Below are positions 42,887 to 52,689 of a stretch of 64,000 bases of DNA, piece after piece. Each line of letters begins with the position of its first letter. Position 1 is the stretch's first letter. This DNA is from Leptidea sinapis. Taxonomy: Eukaryota > Arthropoda > Insecta > Lepidoptera > Pieridae. Below the pieces are notes generated by a model, which saw only the letters and a list, made by a program, of their open reading frames with translations, was not told the origin of the DNA and did no database searches. The position numbers were made by a program, and so were the translations under genes. The stretch lies in assembly GCF_905404315.1 (NCBI RefSeq), contig NC_066293.1, forward strand, positions 635,001 through 699,000, given 5' to 3'.

Positions 42887-43373
42887 TTTTAATATCGCAA
42901 AATATTGTAAAATGTAAAAAAATGGCGCCAAAATGATAAATCTCAATAAACAATCATATAAAAATGACAGATTACAAATTCAAATGTAATATTTGATTTA
43001 TTATGTATTAATTGTAACAGTATTTATGGCCAGACTTAATATATAACAGTTTACAGCTATATATTGACTCATCACGATATCTTTGGAACCATAAGGCGTA
43101 TGGACTTGAAATTTGGTAGGAATATTCCTTTCACCTTAATTCCACCCGTAAGTTTTTCTACCACTCACACTATTGTAGAGAATTCGAGGAGGAAGTCAGC
43201 TTCACTGCGGAACGCATAGGGAACAAACATACAAACACTGATTTCTTATTTATTATGATAAAAATTTATTAAGAATTAAATAACGATTTTGACGGAATAA
43301 TATTCGATCTTAGTGCCAAAGTGTGCGAATAGTGCGACAATAATGTGGCTGACAGTGTGTGGTCCTGGTCCAG
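42887..43373. repeat. Intron sequence before exon 4 with a short repeat
   Basis: Left part is probably the end of the mariner element. 43065-43250 ('tcatcacgatatctttggaa', 'gaggaggaagtcagcttcac', 'aacaaacatacaaaca') resembles non-coding lepidopteran repeats. The acceptor 'tcctggtccag' ends at 43373. Confidence 0.45.
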
Positions 43374-43516
43374 GACACCCGGTCGTTCCCGGAGCAGGCG
43401 GGCGGCCGGCGGAAGGTGGAGCGCGCGCAGGCCGTGCTGCAGCAGCTGGCCAGCTGTCACCGGCACCGCCAGGAGCTGGCGCGCGCCGGCCCGCCGCTGC
43501 TGGGAGACCAGCTCAG
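43374..43516 (+). CDS. PLCE1: PLCE1-like exon 4 of window (RasGEF domain)
   Basis: 143-nt GC-rich exon, acceptor 'ggtccag', donor 'gctcag/gtgatg'. Enters in phase 0, as exon 3 ends, and leaves with two bases. It reads DTRSFPEQAGGRRKVERAQA, then VLQQLASCHRHRQELARAGP, helical and rich in Gln/His/Arg, as expected for the late helices of a RasGEF domain. The two other plus frames are also open here because of the GC content, but only this one joins both neighbours in phase. Confidence 0.75.
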
Positions 43517-43894
43517 GTGATGAACGGCTGGGGCTGGCTACAACCTTCTAGAATATGATGAAAGTGTAACAAACTTTTTATGTCAATTGATCTTTTTATG
43601 TCAATATGAAAATTTTGTATGTCAGTTTTCATGTCGGTTGTAGAAATTCGTAGAATGGCTCTCAAATGTTCATCTGTGAGACGAGAAGCTAATTTATTTT
43701 TTAAATATTAATTGTTATTTTTGTTTTTTTTTTTTAATTAAATTAATTAAAAAATAATAATTAACAAAACAGTTTCGAGCCGCGCGTTGCCGACCCGTCC
43801 TAGAGGGTCGCAATGTTTATTCCCAGATCATATTTTACACACAATATAATTGTGTGAAGGTGTATAGTGAGTAACAGGCGCGTCTCTCCGACAG
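43517..43894. other. Intron between exons 4 and 5
   Basis: 378 bp, AT-rich with a T/A run at 43690-43760; acceptor '...ctctccgacag' at 43894. No TE named. Confidence 0.5.
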
Positions 43895-44063
43895 AACAGC
43901 CATGGCCTCGTGCGCGGAGCCGGTGTTCGCGGGGGCCGGGCTCGCGGCGGGGTCGGGCGCGGGGTCGCGGGGCGGCGCCACGTACGAGCCGGTGCAGCCG
44001 CTGGCGCACGACCACGGCGTCACCGTGCCGCCGCTGCACTCGCTCGACCGACACCTGCTGCAG
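43895..44063 (+). CDS. PLCE1: PLCE1-like exon 5 of window (end of RasGEF, start of PH)
   Basis: 169 nt. The first base completes Arg with exon 4, then TAMASCAEPVFAGAGLAAGS, YEPVQPLAHDHGVTVPPLHS and LDRHLLQ. The donor is 'ctgcag/gtcagc' and the exon ends in phase 0. An in-frame ATG at 43902 is internal, not a start. The Gly/Ala/Ser-rich section is a low-complexity insertion. A plus-strand LINE-A fragment starts about 37 bases past the donor, and the frame stays open into it. Confidence 0.82.
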
Positions 44064-44099
44064 GTCAGCTCCGAGTACCTCCCGCCAACAGAACGGACC

Positions 44100-44640
44100 A
44101 GGCTCCGGCATATTGACGATGTGTGGGACACCTCCAACATACACTGTTATACAGACGACAGCACTGGTGTTGCTGTAATACACAGGCCATGCAGGTCTCT
44201 CTCGGGAAATCGTCAACCAGTGCCGGAAGTGTCTTCTATCGAGTCCTGTCTTAGGAAGGTCGTGGAATGGGGTAAATTGAACCTTGTCCAATTTAACCCC
44301 CCTAGAATACTTGAGTTTGCGCGTTTACTACTACAAAACCCTCATTTTTGGTAGCACCGCTCTTCGACAAAACTTACTTCCCTTAAAGCCTCGCCTAGTA
44401 TCGGAATTCTGGGTCTTGAAATCTCAAGCGATTGCCACTTCCGCGGTCATCTGGATGGCAAAGCCAAATTAGCTTCAAAGAAGCTGAGCATCATAAATAG
44501 AGCACGGCAATACTTCAAACTCGCCCACATTCTAGCGCAGAAAGAAAGCGCATATACTTTTATAAAGGGCCGGCAATGCTTTATTGATACCTCTGATGTA
44601 AAAGAATGTGGGCGCTTTCCTGGATGCAGGAAAGGACATT
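44100..44640 (+). pseudogene. LINE-A fragment, plus strand
   Basis: Reads VWDTSNIHCYTDDSTGVAV (catalytic box with Tyr-Thr instead of Tyr-Ala), then EVSSIESCLRKVVEWGKLNL, and after a break GKAKLASKKLS and YFKLAHILAQ. It then jumps to the C-terminal SAYTFIKGRQCFIDTSDVKE, so a large internal deletion joins two distant parts. Old relic within the intron between exons 5 and 6. Confidence 0.75.
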
Positions 44641-44707
44641 GACACTCTACTTGACCAAACCTCTCTAAGAATCCTTGGCATCTTATAGTGACGTGTGACT
44701 CTCGCAG

Positions 44708-44840
44708 ATAATGCAGCACGGCACGTCATGTGTGGTGGGGGAGGCGGAGTGGGGCGGCTCGCTGGTCCACCTCCGGCTGGAGCGGGGCTGTGCCCTGCTC
44801 TCGTGGACGCGCACCGCACACAGACCACACGCACACACAG
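44708..44840 (+). CDS. PLCE1: PLCE1-like exon 6 of window (PH domain), with repeat at its end
   Basis: Acceptor 'gactctcgcag' at 44707, phase 0 start, reading IMQHGTSCVVGEAEWGGSLV, then HLRLERGCALLSWTRTAHRP and HAHT, ending with one base before 'gtacga' at 44841. The piece looks like the first strands of a PH domain. The last ~8 codons are already part of the 36-bp repeat that fills the next 490 bp, so 15 identical-looking donors follow. I place the exon end at the first donor because the next exon joins in phase from it; donors 2-9 would add 12 codons each and keep the frame. Confidence 0.75.
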
Positions 44841-45330
44841 GTACGAGCTGGACACACAGACCACACGCACACACAGGTACGACTTGGACACACAGACCAC
44901 ACGCACACACAGGTACGAGTTGGACAGACAGACCGCACGCACACACAGGTACGAGCTGGACACACAGACCACATGCACACACAGGTACGAGCTGGACACA
45001 CAGACCGCACGCACACACAGGTACGAGCTGGACACACAGACCAGACGCACACACAGGTACGAGCTGGACACACAGACCACACGCACACACAGGTACGAGC
45101 TGGACACACAGACCGCACGCACACACAGGTACGAGCTGGACACACAGGTACGAGCTGGACACACAGACCGCACGCACACACAGGTACGAGCTGGACACAC
45201 AGACCGCACGCACACACAGGTACGAGCTGGACACACAGGTACGAGCTGGACACACAGACCGCACGCACACACAGGTACGAGCTGGACACACAGACCGCAC
45301 GCACACACAGGTACGAGCTGGACACACACT
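44816..45330 (+). repeat. 36-bp minisatellite built from an exon/intron border
   Basis: Units 'gtacgagctggacacacaga' plus 'ccacacgcacacacag' (36 bp) start at 44841, 44877, 44913, 44949, 44985, 45021, 45057, 45093, 45148, 45184, 45239 and 45275, with two 19-bp short units at 45129 and 45220 and a partial unit at 45311. Every unit border is cag/gtacga, a good splice donor. All frames on both strands are open, which explains six long overlapping ORFs here; none is an independent gene. Confidence 0.95.
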
Positions 45331-46065
45331 CTACGAGACCAAAACGAAATGTTCAAATTTTATATTCACTGTCATTTTTGTCTTTAATCAATTCAATACG
45401 TATTTCACCTTTAAACTAGGCATCCTCACGAGATTTTGACTGACTTGACAAATTCTGGCAAGAGACTGAATGGAATGAACCGGATACCGCTGTTTTATAC
45501 CCTTGTCGTATGAATTGGCGCGCTGTGATTAATCGGTTGTTGTAACGTATTTCTCCCGGAAGAGATACGTAACAATCGTGAAGAGACCCAATTTATTTGT
45601 TCATTCAACAATGTAATCATGTTATTTTAATGTTTTATAACTTGTTATTGTTCCAACATATTAAAGCGGAATCCTTTTTCACATGACTAAAATATTGAAT
45701 TTATTATTGTTTCCGAGTGAGTGAACGGTGTCAATTAAATGGTTCGCAAAATGTGCAAAATTTGTTATTGCGAAAATGTTATGTTATTTTAATCTAATTT
45801 AGAAATTTCAACCTGTTTGTCCTTTTTATAACAGAAGTTACAATTAATAAAGAGTTACAACATTTGGTTAGTTATAGATTTCCTCAAAATATCGCCTGAT
45901 TCAATAAATTTTCAAAATGAAATGATCAATGTGTGAGCTTAAGATAAACAGATGAAAGGTATCGGTGTCGGTGCCTCCTGCCAGGTGCCAGGTGCCAGGT
46001 TATCATGTAACTTGGAATACGTAGTTGCTCAGTATTTATTATGAAATTAACAAGAAACATTCCAG
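45331..46065. other. Intron between exons 6 and 7
   Basis: AT-rich, contains a short direct repeat 'ccaggtgccaggtgccaggt' near 45982. The acceptor '...aaacattccag' ends at 46065. No TE named. Confidence 0.5.
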
Positions 46066-46195
46066 GTGAAACTCCCTCGGAGAATGTGCCGCAGCCAGAG
46101 ATAAATCTGTCGTACAACCCAGAAGAAGTGATCCCCCTGAAGTACTCCGGGAACCTTGCGTTTGATGGTGAGGCTGGTGTCGTTGGAGACGAGGG
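46066..46195 (+). CDS. PLCE1: PLCE1-like exon 7 of window (PH domain)
   Basis: 130 nt, acceptor 'cattccag', donor 'gaggg/gtgagt'. Two bases complete a Gly codon with exon 6, then ETPSENVPQPEINLSYNPEE, VIPLKYSGNLAFDGEAGVVG and DEG; it leaves with two bases. The open frame is only visible once the splice sites are placed; the minus-strand frames here are shadows. It supplies a loop and strand region in the middle of the PH domain. Confidence 0.8.
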
Positions 46196-46872
46196 GTGAG
46201 TCATATTCGAGCTTCCTTCGCCGGTTCTTGTCAGGTCTCATACAAATACTTATCAATCACTAAATATAATATTTGAATTTGAATAATACTACTGGATATT
46301 TTATTCAATATGTTGATATATAGACCATATTATAAGGAGGCTAAGACTACGAAATTACTAAATAGCAATGAATGCACTCAGGTATTTCTATCAAAGACAT
46401 AAATTGGTTCAAGGTTAGGTAAATATAAAGTGGCTTAATTAATTTAACAACAGGAAGCTTAAAACATAGATATAAACACATCCATTCACTTAGGTACACA
46501 AACACTAATAGTTATCACTACACTCAGAGACACACAGTTTATGATACAATATTTAAAAATAGATAGATCTTTAGATTTTAAATTGATATTTTAGTAATAG
46601 TTGATAGTTTGCCCTCTCTTTATTATATATCCCACCTTAACACCTTAGGGGGTTTGTGGTGGACGACCATCAGTGCTGCATAAGATTACAAATAGCATAC
46701 GCTGAGCCAACTACCCTTTGTCTAAATATTATGTTGATTTTGTATAATTTGTAAGTTTATTTCTCTGATTTTCTCTTACACACATACAATCTGCCATTCT
46801 GACCCAGATCTATTAGAATATGTGCCAGATTATTCTAATATGTTATATAAAGCACAAAGACAACGATCCATA
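46196..46872. other. Intron with repeat-tail remnant
   Basis: 46203-46285 resembles the lepidopteran repeat tail seen at 2526 ('cttcgccggttcttgtcagg' and 'atatttgaatttgaata'). The rest is AT-rich with nothing recognised. Confidence 0.45.
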
Positions 46873-46880
46873 ATATATCG

Positions 46881-47442
46881 CAGTGTCCGCCACTTTACCA
46901 GCAGGCTGAGTAGGCTGGAGCTTAGGGCGGCAAATTTTAAGGAGCGACAAATTTAGTTCATAATTTTTTTAATTCGATTTGCAAATTGTGAAAAACATTA
47001 TACATTCAAAATACTATTTTTGAAAATTGGAGAGAAATTAAAATATTTCACAATATATAGTCGAAATATAGTCCTGTAAACAATGCTAAATAATAAATAT
47101 CTCTACATAAACAATTGCTAAACGCTTTATTAATTAAAATAACAATTTCTCGTTAAATCCGATATGAGTCTATCTATGACAACGAGAAATGTGCTAACCC
47201 TGAAATAATATCGAATCGCTATTGCGTTATTCTAAAAATTATTGATCTAACACGGTACCATACTTCTCAATGATGCTAACCATACGGGAAAAGTTGATGT
47301 AACGAGGATGATGGAGCACAAATCATAAAGTTCGAAATTTATTGATAGAAAATTGATATAATTTTGTGGACTAAGATATCAAAATTTTGAGGCGGCAAAA
47401 ATTTAGTAGCCTGCGGGCGGCAAATCTGTAAATCCGCCACTG
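46881..47442. mobile_element. hAT-type non-autonomous element
   Basis: 562 bp, starts CAGTGTCCGCCACTTTA and ends TAAATCCGCCACTG, flanked on both sides by the 8-bp direct repeat ATATATCG (46873-46880 and 47443-47450). An 8-bp duplication and CAGTG termini are hallmarks of hAT elements. The outer five bases are inverted repeats; inner similarity is weak and the ends share 'gcggcaaat' motifs. No transposase frame remains. Confidence 0.75.
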
Positions 47443-47450
47443 ATATATCG

Positions 47451-48056
47451 TTGGAAAGGTCTTGATGAGAGAAGCTTGAAATGACTGAGTATATTATGGT
47501 CGGGATTTAAGGTTATGCAGGTTAACAATTTCCCATAGAGTTACATTTTTGAAATGAATTTTATGAATTGAAAATGATGCTTGTTCACTACGTGCCAACA
47601 ATTATTAGCAATTGAGAACAAATTGGTATGTTCACATTATAATTCACGTGCTTTTGTTTGTGTGTTAGAAGACACGCGAGGGTCCAGCGAGTCGTCACTA
47701 GTTCAAATATATATCACAATACCCGCAATATTTGTCACGTCAGCGATTCTAATAATTTTGCCATTTTTCCATACAAACGTTCTCGACTTTTTTCATTTTG
47801 GTTTTTAACCCTGAATCATAATATTGTCAAATAAGACCCATCTCATCATCATCCAATCTGTTTTGATATGTTTAGGGAGACGAAGAGAGGCACAATTGAG
47901 TGAGCCATTCAATAATTAAATTACATTAAATTCTATTCTGATCGTTAATGAAAGTCGACAAATGACTCGAAGGACCTTCAGCTAACACACAGACTCAATA
48001 ACCCCAGGCTGTGTGAGCACGCGGCGCGGGTGTTGTTAATGATGCGTGACGCCCAG
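47451..48056. other. Intron before exon 8
   Basis: No gene. The acceptor '...gcgtgacgcccag' ends at 48056. Confidence 0.45.
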
Positions 48057-48257
48057 GTTCATCGACCTGCAGTGTGTGAAGGACGTGCGGCTGGGCGGGC
48101 TCCTGCTGGAGCCCCGCGAGCTGGCCGAGCAGCTGGCGGGGGCGCGGCGCCACGGCCTGGCCCCGAGCACCCCGCGGCCTCTCATCACGCTGGTGTACGG
48201 CGCCACGCTCAGCGACAACCGCGCCCTGCACCTGCTGATGCCGCTCTACTGCCACAG
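48057..48257 (+). CDS. PLCE1: PLCE1-like exon 8 of window (PH domain)
   Basis: 201 nt, strongly GC-rich. One base completes Gly with exon 7, then FIDLQCVKDVRLGGLLLEPR, ELAEQLAGARRHGLAPSTPR, and PLITLVYGATLSDNRALHLL ahead of MPLYCHR. Donor 'cacag/gtaccc', leaving two bases. The D-L-x-x-V-K-x-V-R-L-G strand and the L-T-L-V-Y-G-x-x-L-S-D-N-R segment fit the later strands of a PLC-type PH domain that binds membrane phosphoinositides. Confidence 0.85.
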
Positions 48258-48880
48258 GTACCCCGCCACTACTCCCGATAGCTGTGTTGGGGATAAAGGA
48301 CTACATGATGGTAGGTGCTAACCGCTGTCGAGGCGCTCTAGGCTTGATGAATCATTAGAGATTGAAATGTGGTATCATAAGAAAAGTCATTTAATTTATA
48401 GTAACCTTTATCAAATATACGTCTTTTACGTGCAGTTAGTCATAAAAATTTATCGAATGTATAGTCAAAGTCAAAGTCAAAAAATCTTTATTCACTGTAA
48501 AAACTTTATAAGTTATTTAGTGCAAGTCAGGATGAAGTACAAAAGTTACAATATCATTCAAATGAGTATAACAATATTAATTAACAAAATTTAGAACATT
48601 AATTCCAACTATCTTTATCATTCAAATAATCTTTCACATTATAATAGGCTGATTAGATGTTAATTTATTTTTTACAATACATTTAAGTTTTTATATAGGT
48701 AATATTTTAATATCATTTGGGAGTTTATTATAAAATATAACACAATCCACTTTAAAAGATTTTGCAATTTTACGGAGCCTAGTAGATGGAATGGATATAA
48801 TTTTAGGACACAAAATTTATTTATAACATTGATTTCTAAACTATATTAGGGTCCAGTGAATATAATTGAGTTTATGTGAG
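48258..48880. repeat. Intron DNA with (AAAGTC)n-type repeat end
   Basis: At 48464-48482 'agtcaaagtcaaagtcaaa' resembles the 3' tail of a lepidopteran LINE or SINE on the minus strand; 48480-48800 may be its body. No frame readable. Confidence 0.45.
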
Positions 48881-49132
48881 CTCAAATTAAGGGATATGCT
48901 GCAAGACGCAATGCAGAATTCACATTTACCACAACAAAAATGTTAAAAATATTAGAAGAAGCTTGTGAACATGTGACTAAAGGAGACTGGGAAAAGAATT
49001 ATGATGAGATATATAAAAGATTATGAAGGAGATCTGAAAAAATATAATATTTTAGAAAACGAACTTATAATTAATGTAGGTGATGATAGCAGTGACGACA
49101 GTGAAAATAGCAGTATGGACGAATCTAATTAA
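48880..49132 (+). pseudogene. DDE transposase remnant, C-terminal tail
   Basis: Reads GYAARRNAEFTFTTTKMLKI, then LEEACEHVTKGDWEKNYDE; after one frameshift near 49005-49019 it continues DYEGDLKKYNILENELIINV and GDDSSDDSENSSMDESN, then stop. The order (R-N-x-x-F, helix, x-V-T-x-x-x-W, short acidic C-terminus) matches the end of IS630/Tc1-mariner superfamily DDE transposases. The catalytic core is not visible upstream. Confidence 0.55.
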
Positions 49133-49507
49133 ATCTGGCCTTTTGTTACACCTTTTTTTTGTCTTTTTTTGTATTCATATGTGCACATAAAGTATGTATA
49201 TTCATTTTCATCTAATATATTAAGTAAACATTTATATTTTTGTTTTATTAAACCTTTTTAATCAGGTACTACTTGCAACTAAAACTAATAAATTTGATTA
49301 TATTTTTGTCGAGAGTAAATTGACATTTTACATCACTATTATAACGTCAAAACGACCATCATAGCGTACCGCTAGTATATTTGCTAGTATAACTCGACTT
49401 AGCCGAGTAGTAGGTATTATAAGTTTTTGTTTGTTCCTGGAGGTAACAAAATGATTTCTAGCAAATCCACTTTTACCCACAATTAAGATAATTCGAGGTT
49501 GCTGTTC
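49133..49507. other. AT-rich intron DNA
   Basis: Possibly 3' flank of the transposase remnant; nothing else seen. Confidence 0.4.
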
Positions 49508-50218
49508 AATTGGGTTATTGAAAAAAAAATGATTTTTTTATTGTATTTTAAAACTTTATTATTAATAATATTGATATTTAATGCAAAAAACTTCAAAACA
49601 AAATTTTTTCAATTAATTATAAACAATTAAAAATTTATGAAATTTAAATATAAATCACGTGACTATAAACGCACCATGATTGGTCACCTTAGTTGTGACG
49701 TCATAATGTTATAGCTATATTTTAATAACAGTACAGCGTTTACGGCTATTACACGTGACTAGACAATAATATTGAAAACTTATTGCTAAAATACGAGTTG
49801 TTAGTTGGTTCCGATTAGCTTTGTATGATCAAGGATTTATTAAGGCAAAGTCTGATTATATTCCTGATGTTGATATATCTATGATCACCGATTTTTTAAA
49901 AAATGACGTTCGGTTTAATTCTGCTGAAGTTCGAGGTGCCAAGGCAACAAAATATTTAACAATGACAACAAAATTAAATAGATCAAAACACTGTATTTAT
50001 TATTTTTCTACCAACTGCAATGAATGAAAACTAACATTATGACGTCACACGCGCTCGGGTTTGTTCGGGAGTTGTCGGCGTGTCTTCGGTACTGGATTCA
50101 AAAATTATTTTTTTATGTTGAAATAACTTCTGAATTATTGCGAAAAAAAAATAGTTTTGTTATAAAACTTATATATGATCTTTCCATTTATCACAAAAAA
50201 AAAATCAAAAACCCAATT
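49508..50218 (+). mobile_element. Putative small DNA element with terminal inverted repeats
   Basis: Ends share AATTGGGTT (49508-49516) and AACCCAATT (50210-50218), followed inward by similar T- or A-rich stretches containing TTGA/TCAA. If AATT is a target duplication, the terminus would be GGGTT. It encloses the conserved-looking frame at 49821-50027. Class not assigned. Confidence 0.45.
49821..50027 (+). pseudogene. Protein remnant, resembles YqaJ/SWIM-associated lepidopteran repeat proteins
   Basis: 68 codons: YDQGFIKAKSDYIPDVDISM, then ITDFLKNDVRFNSAEVRGAK and ATKYLT. The pattern h-P-x-V-D-x-x-M-I-x-x-F-h-x(6)-F-x-S-A-E-h-R-G-h-K is, from memory, the N-terminal module of a large insect family that often also carries SWIM zinc fingers and a YqaJ nuclease domain. 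Only this module is left; it ends at a stop. The identification is tentative. Confidence 0.4.
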
Positions 50219-50694
50219 ATTCGAGCTGATACCGCGCAGACTCACAGCAGCCGACCAGAACGCATGGATCTGTTTCAAACTAGTTTTTTTATTCAACTAG
50301 GCCAATAATTACTTACGAATATCAAAGTAATAACATACAATAAGTAGTAATACTTACGTAAGTTTTTCACTTTTTTTTTAAACTTAAAACTAAAGTAAGT
50401 CACAAAGAAAACCACTAGAGTTATAGAGTACGGTGGATGCACCAGTTTAAACATACCTACTGTAAATAAATAAAAGACTAAACCCAGGTTTCCCGAACCT
50501 GGGTTCTTACATGCTTTGGTTCAATAAACCAACATTTATAACGATCTTCACAATACCGGTCCATCTGCATTTGCTCTCGGAAATCCTAGCCAACTTCTAA
50601 TAGACCAGAAGCCGTCAGCTTATCAATATCCTAGTCACCTTCGGCATGGGAACTGTCGAGCATACTGAAACTCATAACAGGCGTGGCTTTTCAG
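50219..50694. other. Intron before exon 9
   Basis: Contains a 10-bp hairpin aacccaggtt / aacctgggtt near 50482-50507. The acceptor '...gcgtggcttttcag' ends at 50694. Confidence 0.5.
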
Positions 50695-50848
50695 AGTGTG
50701 GGCCGTAGGTCTGTATTCCGTGGTGAAGGCGCTGATGCAGCAGGCGCGGCTGGCAGACCGGAGCCTGCTGTGGCTCAAGAACAAGTACACGGCGCTCTAC
50801 TACGAGGACGGCTGCTGCTGCGAGCCGCTGGTCTCCGACGCCATCCGG
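50695..50848 (+). CDS. PLCE1: PLCE1-like exon 9 of window (end of PH domain)
   Basis: 154 nt. One base completes Arg with exon 8, then VWAVGLYSVVKALMQQARLA, DRSLLWLKNKYTALYYEDGC and CCEPLVSDAIR; the donor is 'atccgg/gtgaga', phase 0. This is the most diagnostic exon: the amphipathic helix closing the PH domain followed by L-W-L-K-x-x-Y-x-x-L-Y-Y-E-D-G-C is, as I remember it, specific to the PLC epsilon family. Confidence 0.85.
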
Positions 50849-51495
50849 GTGAGAGCTGCCTGCTGCTAGCTGATGTGTTGTGCTGCTCTCGGGATCCTGG
50901 CGTGTCTCGCTCTGGCCTTCTGATCTGAATCTTTCTCTTTTTGTGATAGAAAAACACATGCGTGTTAATTTTTTTTATAGTATTATTACTGGATAAACCC
51001 TCCACCAGCCTGTCCCGGTCAGCTTCATCTCTTCCATTGCCAGCGTATGATGTTCCCAAACGTTTTCTTAGTCCGTCTAGTTGGCTCTCATTTAAATGCG
51101 GAAACTTTTCACAACCTGTAACCTTAACAACCAAAATATTACATTTATTGACGATAATTTATCACAGTGATATTCTTTATTCATTCCCATTGCCGTCACT
51201 TTCCATATGATTGTTGCACATGTTCCTCTGTATCGGTGATAGCCCGCTAGTAATCAGCAGTTATAAGTTTTCCATTACCTTTTTATTTATATTTCTATGG
51301 ATGGTACCAGTCACCATTACCGTCCAAATACCCCGTATATTCCGTATCCGACTGTATCAGTAACGTACGCGGTTTAGATCTATTCGGAATCATCGTCTTC
51401 TTCACCAACTATGTATGGTTGGAGCCGATCAGTGAGGCCATGATCATGATATTGGCATTAGTGCTGGTTTAGTGTATAATAGCGACTGGCCACAG
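50849..51495. other. Intron between exons 9 and 10
   Basis: 647 bp; no TE recognised. Acceptor '...gactggccacag' at 51495. Confidence 0.5.
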
Positions 51496-51707
51496 ATATT
51501 CGGCGGCAGGGACTCCATCTTCAACAACTCGACTCACTCCACCCCGAGCAAGGCTGGCGAGCCCGGGTCGGAGCCAGGACGCGGCGCCAGCAGCCGCTTC
51601 CGGAAGAACCGCGCGTCGTGGGAGCTGAGGGGGTCACCGCGCAGCCACTCCTCGCACTCCTCGGGGAGGACCGACGACGACGCGGTCCACCCTTCCCCCA
51701 GGCACAG
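51496..51707 (+). CDS. PLCE1: PLCE1-like exon 10 of window (linker)
   Basis: 212 nt, phase 0 start. IFGGRDSIFNNSTHSTPSKA, then GEPGSEPGRGASSRFRKNRA, SWELRGSPRSHSSHSSGRTD and DDAVHPSPRHR, leaving two bases before 'gtcact'. After the conserved I-F-G-G-R-D it becomes Ser/Arg/Pro-rich and probably disordered, with several S-P and R-x-x-S sites that could be phosphorylated. It links the PH and EF-hand regions. Confidence 0.8.
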
Positions 51708-52500
51708 GTCACTGACCAGCTTATCACAGTCTCCACCATAATGTTTATTCATTGTCAATTTAAATTTGGGGTTTTGACTCATATAGAAATTATACAGAAA
51801 AGAAAATTCGGAGGGTTTATTACTTTCACTGTTTCACTTTCATTCCACGCTTCAAAACCTGGGGCGTTAGTAGAGAATACTACTGCTGTATCATTTGCGT
51901 AGGAAAAATTTATTTCTACTTTTAATTTTTTAAATATTAAAATTATTTTTAACTTACATCAATAACCTTACTTAGGTTAAGTTAAAAATAATGTATGACC
52001 TAAAATACTTCCTAGAGGGACGCAGTATATGATATATTATCCAAGTGCTTACTGGTAAAATGCTCCAATTTAACTTTCATTTTCCTATCGGATAGGTAAT
52101 CCATAAGTAACAAAGCGGTGTTCCCCGAATTCCAGTTTTCTCTATCTTACATTTTATACGAATACAGATTCAGAGCCAAAAGATTTCTTTAGATCAAAGA
52201 GTTCTGCCAGACATTTATTTCATTCATCAAGTTGTTCAATAATAACAATGACGTTCTAGAAAGTCATTGAGTAATAAACATACTTATAGCAGTGACAGCG
52301 TCTTCTCTCGATTTCCCTTGCCTTAATCCGCATTGAGAACCTTGTCAATGTTGGTAAGATATTGAAATCAGTTTAATATTTAATAAGTTGTGTGTTATAA
52401 TCAGTTTATCTAATATTTTCTGTATTCAGCTAGTATGATTATATCGGTCTCAATATATTTTTAAATTTTCATTTAAATAAACTTTTAAGGGTGCTTATGC
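51708..52500. other. Intron DNA before LINE-A copy 3
   Basis: AT-rich. A short inverted repeat 'aaccttacttaggtt' lies near 51963-51978. No gene. Confidence 0.45.
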
Positions 52501-52689
52501 ATTTTTTTTTATATGAGAGGGAGCAAACGGGCAAGAGGGTCACGGGATGGGGAGAGGTGAGGCAACCGCCCATAGACATCCGCAACAACAGGTGTGTCAA
52601 GAAATGCGTTGCCGGCCTTTAAGGTATGCTTTTTTCATGAAGGTCCCTAAGTCGTATCTGTTCGGGAAGCCCGCTGCCGGTAGTTGATT

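Noticed and set aside
43313..43558. Gly/Ala/Arg-rich plus ORFs at exon 4
   Set aside because: Other frames of the GC-rich exon; only the frame starting DTRSFPEQ joins both neighbouring exons in phase.
44695..45439. Six overlapping ORFs of 199-274 codons on both strands
   Set aside because: They arise from the 36-bp repeat, which has no stop in any frame; only exon 6 (44708-44840) has splice and phase support.
45982..46004. Direct repeat 'ccaggtgccaggtgccaggt' as a regulatory site
   Set aside because: Short slippage repeat next to exon 7; no evidence of function.
47581..47808. 75-codon plus ORF
   Set aside because: AT-rich intron, no domain, no splice context; chance frame.
48367..48594. 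75-codon plus ORF rich in Tyr, Ile and Lys
   Set aside because: Crosses the (AAAGTC)n repeat end; composition is that of AT-rich repeat DNA.
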